In this document: positions 1 to 5,290 of the stretch, piece after piece | Position numbering within the stretch: position 1 is the stretch's first letter | How the letters are laid out: every line of letters begins with the position of its first letter | NCBI GenBank assembly: GCA_916050055.1 | Contig: CAJZJY010000047.1 | Span: forward strand, 1 to 7,946 | Direction: 5' to 3' | From: an uncultured Streptococcus sp. | Lineage (GTDB): Bacteria; Bacillota; Bacilli; Lactobacillales; Aerococcaceae | Length of the DNA stretch: 7,946 bases | Program-made: the position numbers and the translations under genes | The notes under the pieces: generated by a model | Databases searched by the model: none | Told to the model about the DNA's origin: nothing | Seen by the model: the letters and a program-made list of their open reading frames with translations, nothing else

Positions 1-87
1 ATATCAGTAGATTGTTCGCGAAAACACAGCATTTTTATGAAAATGAAAATACACACTGAAAAAACAATTTTTTTTTGAAAAAAGTAG

Positions 88-116
88 TTGACATTGAAGA
101 CAAATGAGTTCATAAT
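88..116 (+). promoter_or_regulatory. Sigma-A type promoter of the tryptophan transporter operon
   Basis: A perfect -35 hexamer TTGACA (88-93) is followed after exactly 17 bases by CATAAT (111-116), five of six matches to the -10 consensus. Transcription should start near 122-124. The A/T-rich stretch at 57-86, including a run of nine T at 68-76, could act as an UP element. A short inverted repeat, GTTCAT-A-ATGAAC (108-120), is centred on the -10 and may be an operator. Bases 1-87 otherwise hold no supportable gene. Confidence 0.88.
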
Positions 117-146
117 GAACACATCACTAGAAAAGGAGTTAAGAAC

Positions 147-200
147 ATGGCACACTTATGTATCGTATTAGAATTGAATACGCGTTGGCAAAGCCACTAG
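147..200 (+). CDS. Tryptophan-sensing leader peptide (17 aa)
   Basis: A 17-codon gene encodes MAHLCIVLELNTRWQSH and ends in TAG. It sits about 24 bases after the predicted transcription start and has an excellent ribosome binding site, AAAAGGAG (131-138), 8 bases before the ATG. It contains one Trp codon (186-188), four codons before the stop. By analogy with trpL-type leader peptides, its job is likely to position a ribosome rather than to make a product. A ribosome waiting at the Trp codon would cover RNA to about 198-200. One at the stop codon would cover to about 210, which hides the first switching segment (205-211) downstream. A single Trp codon is fewer than the tandem Trp codons of E. 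coli trpL. An alternative is nascent-peptide arrest of the TnaC kind; the sequence cannot separate the two. Product function is inferred from context with the transporter genes. Confidence 0.8.
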   Translation: MAHLCIVLELNTRWQSH

Positions 201-295
201 ATACAGGTTGTTCTTAACGTACTTTTGTACATATAGATACAACCTTCATTGACGTGAACTTGTATCTATGTGGATTTCAATTATAAAGCAAACTC

Positions 296-340
296 GACCA
301 CGTAGATCTATAGACTAGAGCTGACGTGGTCTTTCTATTT
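296..340 (+). terminator. First attenuator terminator hairpin (T1)
   Basis: GACCACGT (296-303) pairs perfectly with ACGTGGTC (324-331). The stem continues imperfectly inward, including TCTA (307-310) with TAGA (316-319), and a U-rich tail TTTCTATTT (332-340) follows. The tail is interrupted, so it may terminate weakly alone. Its 5' half competes with the antiterminator pairing 264-273:298-307. Confidence 0.65.
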
Positions 341-344
341 GTAT

Positions 345-379
345 GAGAGACTCGTAGTAACATACGTAGTCTCTTTTTT
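345..379 (+). terminator. Second attenuator terminator hairpin (T2)
   Basis: GAGAGACT (345-352) pairs with AGTCTCTT (368-375). A bulged T367 and four more pairs (353-356 with 363-366) close a six-base loop, and an uninterrupted T run follows (374-379). This is the better of the two terminators before trpX, so a normal transcript needs a way past it. Segment 328-335, freed when T1 does not form, can pair with 345-352 and block it. Confidence 0.78.
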
Positions 380-423
380 AATAGAGTTTGCGAACATCTA
401 TTTAATTTTTGGAGGAATTCATC

Positions 424-1458
424 ATGAAAAAGAACAAAAGCATTTATTTATTCGGAGCATTATTAGTATTAGTAGTGATTGGAGCATTATTCTTCAATCA
501 ATCAGGAGATAAAAATAAAGAAACAAATACAGCTAACACAGCATCAACACAAACCGAAAAAGTTAAAGTTGGGGTATTACAATTACTGAGCCACCCAGCC
601 TTAGATGCCATTTATAAAGGATTGCAAGACGAATTGAAGAACGAAGGATATGAAGTTGGTAAAAACTTAGAAATCGACCTTCAAAACGCGCAAGGCGACC
701 AAAGTAACTTAGCAAGCATGTCTGAAAAATTAGTTTCAGGTGGAAACAACATTTTAGTAGGGATTACAACTCCTGCGACATTAGCGTTAGCGAACAATAC
801 AAAAGAAACACCAATCATTATGGGTGGAATTACTTATCCAGTAGAAGCTGGTTTAATCGCAAGTGAATCAAAACCAGGAAACAACATCACTGGTGTTAGT
901 GACCGTACACCAATCAAACAACAATTAGAAATCATGAAACAAGTTCTTCCGAACATGAAGAAAGTCGGCATCCTTTACACTTCAAGCGAAGATAACTCCG
1001 TAAAACAAGCCGAAGAAGCTGAAAAAGCAGCGAAAGAGTTAGGCTTAGAAGTAAAAGTATCAACAATCGCAAACACAAACGATATTCAACAAGTAACTGA
1101 AAGTTTAGCAAGCCAAGTAGATGCGATTTTCGTTCCAATCGATAACACAATCGCAAGTGCAATGGCTACAGTGGTTCAAGTAACAGATGCAGTTAAAATT
1201 CCAGTATTTCCATCAGCAGATACAATGGTTGCTGACGGAGGAGTATTAGGTGTAGGGGTTGACCAATACCAAATCGGTGTAGAAACAGCTAAAGTAGTTG
1301 TAAAAGTCTTAAAAGGTGCAAACCCAGCCGATACACCAATCACATTAGCAAACAAAGGTGTTGTCTATGTCAACGAAGAAAAAGCGAAAAAATTAGGCAT
1401 TACAATTCCAGACAGTATCTTAAAAGATGCACAAAAAGTAACACCAACAAATAAATAA
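424..1458 (+). CDS. trpX: Tryptophan ABC transporter substrate-binding protein (TrpX family)
   Basis: This is the extracellular solute-binding subunit of an ABC importer of the ABC_sub_bind family (PF04392), the putative tryptophan/tyrosine type. The ATG at 424 gives 344 aa and has GGAGGA (411-416) 7 bases upstream; an in-frame TTG at 409 overlaps that site and is not a credible start. Residues 2-5 are basic, 7-24 form one hydrophobic helix, and 25-46 are a Thr/Asn/Ala/Lys-rich linker. The two-lobed periplasmic-binding-like fold starts near 47 with KVGVLQLLSHPALD, a family hallmark. There is no Cys after the hydrophobic segment, so no lipobox. The protein is therefore likely held by an uncleaved N-terminal helix or released by signal peptidase I. 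It is the first gene behind the Trp-codon leader and is followed by its permease and ATPase. Tryptophan specificity rests on family and leader context, not on identified ligand residues. Confidence 0.88.
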   Translation: MKKNKSIYLFGALLVLVVIGALFFNQSGDKNKETNTANTASTQTEKVKVGVLQLLSHPALDAIYKGLQDELKNEGYEVGKNLEIDLQNAQGDQSNLASMSEKLVSGGNNILVGITTPATLALANNTKETPIIMGGITYPVEAGLIASESKPGNNITGVSDRTPIKQQLEIMKQVLPNMKKVGILYTSSEDNSVKQAEEAEKAAKELGLEVKVSTIANTNDIQQVTESLASQVDAIFVPIDNTIASAMATVVQVTDAVKIPVFPSADTMVADGGVLGVGVDQYQIGVETAKVVVKVLKGANPADTPITLANKGVVYVNEEKAKKLGITIPDSILKDAQKVTPTNK

Positions 1459-1467
1459 GATAGTTTA

Positions 1468-1544
1468 GAAACGTTGATATGATAACGACTATATGAGGTG
1501 GTGATTCATACACAATATGACTTAAACGTCATATTGATCGTTTC
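1468..1544 (+). promoter_or_regulatory. Intercistronic hairpin between trpX and the permease gene
   Basis: The 106-base gap holds a perfect 9-bp hairpin, CAATATGAC (1513-1521) with GTCATATTG (1528-1536), loop TTAAAC. An outer pairing GAAACG (1468-1473) with CGTTTC (1539-1544) could enclose it. No T run follows, so it is not an intrinsic terminator. It ends just before the permease ribosome binding site AGGAGG (1547-1552). Likely roles are mRNA stabilisation of the abundant binding-protein message, RNase processing or modulation of permease translation; which one cannot be told. Confidence 0.5.
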
Positions 1545-1564
1545 AGAGGAGGATTTTTTTCGAA

Positions 1565-2461
1565 ATGGATTTAGTAATTTCTTCGATTTCTCAAGGGATA
1601 TTATGGGGCGTATTATCTCTAGGATTATTCATTAGTTTTCGAATTTTAAATATTGCAGATATGACGACTGAGGGGAGCTTTCCTCTTGGTGCTGCCACTT
1701 GTGTGATTTTGATTCAACAAGGGGTGAACCCATTCTTAGCAACGCTTGTAGCGATGATTGCCGGAGCGCTTGCTGGGGGAGTCACAGCGTTCCTTATGAC
1801 GGTTTGTAAAATCCCCAGTTTATTAGCAGGGATTTTAACAATGACGTCTCTCTTATCGATTAACTTACGAGTGATGGGAAAAGCGAATATCACACTTCTT
1901 GGACAAGATACGATTTTTAGTGTTCTTTCAAAATTGGGCTTACCAAAGTACTTTGACATCATAATCATGGGGCTTGTCGTGATTGGAATTCTAATCTTCT
2001 TGATGTATTGCTTCTTCAAAACAGAATTTGGGCAAGCACTGATTGCGACAGGGGACAATGAGAAGATGGCACGAGCACTCGGCATTAACACACGTAAGAT
2101 GACGGTATTTGGATTAATGCTATCCAATGCACTGATTGCGTTAGCGGGTGCGATTTTAGCACAAAATAATGGCTATGCAGACGTAAACTCAGGTCTTGGA
2201 ACGATCGTTATTGCGCTTGCTGCGATTATCATCGGTGAAGTCATTTTCGCCGACGAATCATTCGTGGGACGTCTTGTCTGCATCCTTTACGGATCAATTA
2301 TCTACCGTTTACTACTAATGCTTGTGTTGTTGCTTAACATCTTCCAAGCAAATGACTTCAAACTCATCTCAGCAGCATTGATTGCATTCTGTTTAACAGT
2401 GCCGCAAATGAAGAGCTGGATTCAACAAAAAAGCACACGTCATAGAAAGGGGGAAAACTAA
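1565..2461 (+). CDS. ABC transporter permease, putative tryptophan importer (TrpY-like)
   Basis: This 298-aa integral membrane protein resembles the BPD_transp_2 permease family (PF02653) and should form the translocation pore of the importer. About eight hydrophobic segments are visible, roughly residues 5-27, 39-50, 56-80, 84-100, 130-152, 180-200, 211-229, 235-260 and perhaps 264-282. The loop after the first helix reads DMTTEGSFPLGAA (32-44), characteristic of the tryptophan/tyrosine-type subgroup. The charged stretch KTEFGQALIATGDNEKMARALG near 152-173 is the likely cytoplasmic coupling loop to the ATPase. The C-terminus is basic (KSTRHRKGEN). The ribosome binding site is AGAGGAGG (1545-1552), 12 bases before the ATG, a rather long spacing. 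The stop codon abuts the ATPase ATG, which suggests translational coupling. The name trpY is used for such genes but specificity is inferred from the operon. Confidence 0.87.
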   Translation: MDLVISSISQGILWGVLSLGLFISFRILNIADMTTEGSFPLGAATCVILIQQGVNPFLATLVAMIAGALAGGVTAFLMTVCKIPSLLAGILTMTSLLSINLRVMGKANITLLGQDTIFSVLSKLGLPKYFDIIIMGLVVIGILIFLMYCFFKTEFGQALIATGDNEKMARALGINTRKMTVFGLMLSNALIALAGAILAQNNGYADVNSGLGTIVIALAAIIIGEVIFADESFVGRLVCILYGSIIYRLLLMLVLLLNIFQANDFKLISAALIAFCLTVPQMKSWIQQKSTRHRKGEN

Positions 2462-3244
2462 ATGAGTATTGAAATTCAAAACTTATCTAAAACATTTTTC
2501 CCTGGAACTTCACGTGAGCATAAGGCACTAAAAAACGTCAGCTTATCGATTCAAGAAGGTGACTTCATTACGATTGTCGGCGGAAATGGTGCAGGGAAAT
2601 CGACATTCCTAAACGCGATTGCTGGTAATTTTGCTTTAGACGAAGGAACAATCTCGTTTGGTGGCCATCAAATCGAACAGACTGCAGACTTTGAACGTGC
2701 GGCCTACATTAGCCGTGTTTTCCAAGACCCAATGCAAGGAACGGCTCCTCGTATGACAGTGGCTGAAAACTTAGCGTTAGCGAACAGACGTGGTCAAAAA
2801 CGTAGCCTGTTTAAAACGTCTTCTAAAGAAGAATTGCAACAATTCGAGGCCTTACTAGCCCCCCTAGGACTTGGCTTAGAAGACCGTCTTCACACAGAAA
2901 TCGGACTATTATCAGGAGGACAACGTCAAGCCATTTCACTCCTCATGGCAACGATGAATGCTCCACAACTATTACTGTTAGACGAACATACAGCAGCGCT
3001 TGACCCGAAAACACAGCGCAAGATTATGAAGAAAACACAAGAAACCATCGAAGAAAAGAATTTAACCGCGCTTATGATTACGCACAATCTATCTGACGCG
3101 ATTCATTTTGGAAACCGACTCATTGTCATGCATCGTGGTGAAATCGTCCGCGATTTTGCAAAAGAGGAAAAAGCAGCATTAACAGAGGAAGAATTATTCC
3201 GATTAATGAATGCCCTCGATGAAGCAGACTTACAAGGTGAATAA
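2462..3244 (+). CDS. ABC transporter ATP-binding protein, putative tryptophan importer (TrpZ-like)
   Basis: This 260-aa cytoplasmic ATPase powers the importer. All nucleotide-binding motifs are intact: Walker A GGNGAGKST (40-48), Q-loop Gln88, signature LSGGQ (150-154), Walker B LLLLDE (170-175) with catalytic Glu175, D-loop ALD (179-181) and switch His208 in MITHN. Walker B is followed by HTAALDP rather than the usual PTAALDP, a trait of this subfamily. The ATG directly follows the permease TAA, and its ribosome binding site AAAGGGGG (2446-2453) lies inside the permease gene. It is the last gene of the operon, followed within 7 bases by a strong terminator. The substrate is inferred from the trpX-type partner and the Trp-codon leader. 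Confidence 0.9.
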   Translation: MSIEIQNLSKTFFPGTSREHKALKNVSLSIQEGDFITIVGGNGAGKSTFLNAIAGNFALDEGTISFGGHQIEQTADFERAAYISRVFQDPMQGTAPRMTVAENLALANRRGQKRSLFKTSSKEELQQFEALLAPLGLGLEDRLHTEIGLLSGGQRQAISLLMATMNAPQLLLLDEHTAALDPKTQRKIMKKTQETIEEKNLTALMITHNLSDAIHFGNRLIVMHRGEIVRDFAKEEKAALTEEELFRLMNALDEADLQGE

Positions 3245-3250
3245 AATAAT

Positions 3251-3287
3251 GGAAGAAGTGAAAGATTTTTCATTTCTTCCTTTTTTT
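3251..3287 (+). terminator. Rho-independent terminator of the transporter operon
   Basis: A 13-pair stem with one G-U joins 3251-3263 (GGAAGAAGTGAAA) to 3268-3280, with the loop GATT, and is followed by seven T (3281-3287). It lies 6 bases after the ATPase stop codon. Confidence 0.93.
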
Positions 3288-3299
3288 ATGGGCAGACTT

Positions 3300-3308
3300 T
3301 GATATAAT
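3300..3308 (+). promoter_or_regulatory. Extended -10 promoter of the ClC gene
   Basis: The perfect -10 TATAAT (3303-3308) is preceded by TGA (3300-3302), giving the extended TGn form. The expected -35 position falls in the T run of the preceding terminator (about 3280-3285) and matches poorly, so the extended -10 probably carries the promoter. Confidence 0.65.
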
Positions 3309-3334
3309 AAAAGAGAATAAATCGAAAAGGATGA

Positions 3335-4888
3335 GTGCAAGTGGAATTTTGGAGTCAGTTGAACCCTAGAAGATATCGCAAATCAGGGTATATTGCTATT
3401 GGCGCTTTGATTGGTGTCCTGGCGGGAAGTGCGGTTAGTTTATTTAGATATATGATTGGTTTTATTTTAGAACAAGTAGTGACCGTCTATTCGTTTTTAA
3501 GAGAACAACCGCAATGGATTCCGGCATGGATTCTCTTTAGCCTAGTAATGGGGGTTATTTTAGGACAGATTGTAAAAAGCAATCCTGATATTAAAGGAAG
3601 TGGGATTCCGCAAGTAGAATTGCAACTTCAAGGGAAGATGGATATGAACTGGTGGTCTGTCTGCTGGAAGAAATTCGTCGGTGGAGCGATTTCCATTGGT
3701 TCAGGACTCTTGCTTGGACGAGAAGGTCCTTCGATTCAATTAGGAGCATCGGTTGGTCAAGGGGTGGCAGAGACCTTTAAGGCAAATCGTGTTCAGAAAA
3801 ATGTATTTATTTCTAGTGGAGCAGGTGCCGGACTAGCGGCGGCGTTTAACGCACCGATTGCAGGACTCATGTTCGTCTTAGAAGAAGTTCATCATACATT
3901 TAGTCCGCTTGTTGCTGTGACGACTCTAACAGCAGCGATTGTGGCTAACTTCATTTCATTAAATGTATTTGGAGTCCATCCATCATTAAACCTTGGGAAC
4001 GACCAACGCTTCCCGATGGAATATTATGGGTACGTTGTTTTACTCGGTATCGTCCTTGCGATTTTCGGGTTAGCGTATCATCGTCTCACTTTAGCCTTGC
4101 CAAAGATTTACAAGACGCTTTTCCCAAAAGTGGCACCATATAATTACTGTATCATTGCCTTTATGCTCATTATTCCTCTTGGCATGTGGAATCCGCATGT
4201 GTTAGGTGGTGGTGGCGAGTTAGTATTAGCACTCGTTAAGGAAAATCACACCGTTCAATTTTTAGTGGGACTTTTTGTGATTCGATTTGTCTATTCAATG
4301 ATTTCGTACGGAACAGGACTTCCTGGTGGAATCTTCTTGCCAATCCTTTCTCTAGGTGCGCTTCTTGGATTAGCCTATGCAGAATTCTTAATTGATTTCT
4401 TAGGGGTGGACCCAAGTGTACGAGTGAGTTTCGTATTCTTTGCGATGGCGGGATACTTTGCAGCGATTGGGAAAGCCCCTCTAACAGCCTTACTACTTGT
4501 AACGGAAATGGTCGGTGGATTGAACCAATTAATGCCGCTTGGAATTTGTACATTAGTGGCGTATATCGTGGCAGACTTCTTGAAGATGGACCCAATCTAT
4601 GAAGTATTAGCAGAACGTTTAGACAAAGAACATTCAACGGATACAAAAGGAGAGCGTACAACCTTCGAAGTACCTGTGATGGTGGATAGCCCGCTTGTTG
4701 AAAAAGCGATTCGCGATATTCAGTGGCCGCAAGAAATTATCATTGCGACCATTCGACGTGGCGCCAAAGAGATTATTGCTCGTGGGGATACGGTTATCCG
4801 TAGTGGCGACATTTTAATTGTGGTCTGTGATGAAGGAATAGTCGGCAAGATGACAGAAGAGATGACGCATCTTGTGACAGCTCCCTAG
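3335..4888 (+). CDS. ClC family chloride/proton exchanger with C-terminal TrkA_C domain
   Basis: This 517-aa membrane protein moves chloride, or a related anion such as fluoride, most likely in exchange for protons. The voltage-gated ClC core spans about residues 18-430. It shows the anion-site motifs GSGIP (88-92), GREGP (128-132, gating Glu130), GIFLP (332-336) and a Tyr at 422 in DPIYEVL. The EE pair at 183-184 matches the internal proton-path glutamate (E. coli Glu203), which favours H+/Cl- antiport over a channel. Residues about 444-515 form a TrkA_C (RCK C-lobe) domain, a known fusion in Firmicutes thought to sense a cytosolic ligand. The start is uncertain: GTG 3335 lies only 4 bases after AAAAGG (3325-3330), while GTG 3341, two codons later, has spacing 10. 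The gene has its own promoter after the transporter terminator and is probably not co-regulated with it. Confidence 0.92.
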   Translation: MQVEFWSQLNPRRYRKSGYIAIGALIGVLAGSAVSLFRYMIGFILEQVVTVYSFLREQPQWIPAWILFSLVMGVILGQIVKSNPDIKGSGIPQVELQLQGKMDMNWWSVCWKKFVGGAISIGSGLLLGREGPSIQLGASVGQGVAETFKANRVQKNVFISSGAGAGLAAAFNAPIAGLMFVLEEVHHTFSPLVAVTTLTAAIVANFISLNVFGVHPSLNLGNDQRFPMEYYGYVVLLGIVLAIFGLAYHRLTLALPKIYKTLFPKVAPYNYCIIAFMLIIPLGMWNPHVLGGGGELVLALVKENHTVQFLVGLFVIRFVYSMISYGTGLPGGIFLPILSLGALLGLAYAEFLIDFLGVDPSVRVSFVFFAMAGYFAAIGKAPLTALLLVTEMVGGLNQLMPLGICTLVAYIVADFLKMDPIYEVLAERLDKEHSTDTKGERTTFEVPVMVDSPLVEKAIRDIQWPQEIIIATIRRGAKEIIARGDTVIRSGDILIVVCDEGIVGKMTEEMTHLVTAP

Positions 4889-4905
4889 AGTTATTTTGCA
4901 ATAAA

Positions 4906-4914
4906 TGGTATACT
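4906..4914 (+). promoter_or_regulatory. Extended -10 promoter of the small coiled-coil gene
   Basis: TATACT (4909-4914) is preceded by TGG (4906-4908), the TGn extension. No convincing -35 is present at the right distance. It lies in the 48-base gap after the ClC stop, where no terminator is visible, so the small gene may be both co-transcribed and separately started. Confidence 0.55.
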
Positions 4915-4936
4915 GTGAAAATAAGAGGTGATACAG

Positions 4937-5197
4937 ATGAGCGAACAAGGAAATGAATTAAAGAAAAATCTTAATCGATACGTAAGAAGGAATCAAACAT
5001 GGGTGTTTATCTTCCTAACAGGTGTGATTCTATTTATGGCGGTATTCATTTATCGTAGTTTCGCACAATCAACGAAGAAGCCTGCGGAAAGTCGACAAGA
5101 GCAGATTATTAAGATGCAAGAACAAATCGATGAACAAGAGGAACGAATTAAGCAATTGGAAGAACAAATCAAACAGTTGCAAGAAAAATCAAATTAA
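4937..5197 (+). CDS. Small single-pass membrane protein with C-terminal coiled coil, function unknown
   Basis: This 86-aa protein is not one I recognise. The ATG at 4937 is chosen because AGAGGTGAT (4924-4932) is a good ribosome binding site just before it; an in-frame GTG at 4928 lies inside that site. Residues 1-20 are polar and basic (KK, RYVRR), 22-39 form one transmembrane helix, and 56-85 are a heptad-like Glu/Gln/Lys-rich coiled coil with repeated EQI and KQL units. By the positive-inside rule the N-terminus is cytoplasmic and the coiled coil lies outside. The layout recalls small FtsL/DivIC-type membrane proteins, but such heptad sequences resemble many unrelated proteins and I do not assign that function. 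It is closed by its own terminator. Confidence 0.75.
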   Translation: MSEQGNELKKNLNRYVRRNQTWVFIFLTGVILFMAVFIYRSFAQSTKKPAESRQEQIIKMQEQIDEQEERIKQLEEQIKQLQEKSN

Positions 5198-5206
5198 GAT
5201 GACAAA

Positions 5207-5242
5207 CACCTTGGACGGATGACTCGTTCAAGGTGGTTTTTT
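5207..5242 (+). terminator. Rho-independent terminator after the small coiled-coil gene
   Basis: CACCTTGGACG (5207-5217) pairs with CGTTCAAGGTG (5225-5235), 11 pairs including one G-U, with loop GATGACT. It is followed by G and six T (5237-5242). No matching A run precedes it, so it should act only on plus-strand transcripts. Confidence 0.9.
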
Positions 5243-5254
5243 GTAAAGAATGAA

Positions 5255-5290
5255 ATGTATCATTTTTGATACGTATCAAAAATGATACAT
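5255..5290. repeat. Perfect 36-bp palindrome at the end of the amidohydrolase gene
   Basis: Each 18-bp arm is an exact inverted copy of the other, with no spacer at the centre (5272/5273). The unit GTATCA/TGATAC occurs four times within it. It covers the last four codons and TGA of the minus-strand gene. As minus-strand RNA it can fold into a 16-pair hairpin with a four-base loop followed by the moderately U-rich TTCATTCTTT, so it may serve as that gene's terminator. A protein-binding role is also possible. Confidence 0.8.

Larger units (their letters stand above)
123..379 (+). promoter_or_regulatory. Candidate ribosome-mediated attenuator with alternative pairing chains
   Basis: The leader RNA between the peptide gene and trpX can fold in two exclusive chains. 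ON chain: 205-211 with 239-245; 264-273 with 298-307 (10 pairs, one G-U); 328-335 with 345-352 (8 pairs, two G-U). OFF chain: 233-242 with 260-269 (10 pairs); 296-303 with 324-331 (8 pairs); 345-356 with 363-375. The two OFF hairpins at the 3' end are U-tailed terminators, and the ON chain uses the 5' halves of both. A further OFF-type pairing joins the end of the peptide gene (194-205) to 261-273 by 12 pairs with one bulged U, and would form when no ribosome is on the leader. Inferred logic: low charged tRNA-Trp stalls the ribosome at 186-188, leaves 205-211 free and favours readthrough. Arrival at the stop codon or absence of a ribosome favours termination. The pairings are read directly from sequence; the mechanism is inference without energy calculation. 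Confidence 0.72.

Noticed and set aside
1..78. Open frame at the left edge that might be the tail of an upstream gene
   Set aside because: Too short, A/T-rich and without recognisable content; no terminator or codon pattern supports it.
123..423. T-box riboswitch for tRNA-Trp in the trpX leader
   Set aside because: No T-box core resembling AGGGTGGNACCGCG and no stem I specifier layout is present; a translated leader peptide with switching helices explains the region better.
409..423. Longer N-terminus of TrpX from TTG 409
   Set aside because: It would place the start inside the GGAGGA ribosome binding site that serves ATG 424 and would add residues before the signal segment.
932..1162. Minus-strand frame inside trpX, and similar antisense frames at 1714-2127, 4236-4661 and 7439-7753
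   Set aside because: They lie within well-supported genes, lack ribosome binding sites and have low-complexity or biased compositions typical of antisense shadows.
1475..1483. Internal promoter TGA-TATGAT between trpX and the permease
   Set aside because: The -10 is imperfect and no -35 fits; the operon promoter suffices.
1498..1635. Short frame from GTG 1498 running into the permease gene
   Set aside because: The possible ribosome binding site overlaps the start, the frame runs through the hairpin and ends inside the permease in another frame, and the sequence is not protein-like.
3331..3369. Twelve-codon frame starting ATG 3331 that overlaps the ClC start
   Set aside because: Its ATG touches the AAAAGG site with no spacing, it has no recognisable content, and the overlap with the ClC start looks accidental.
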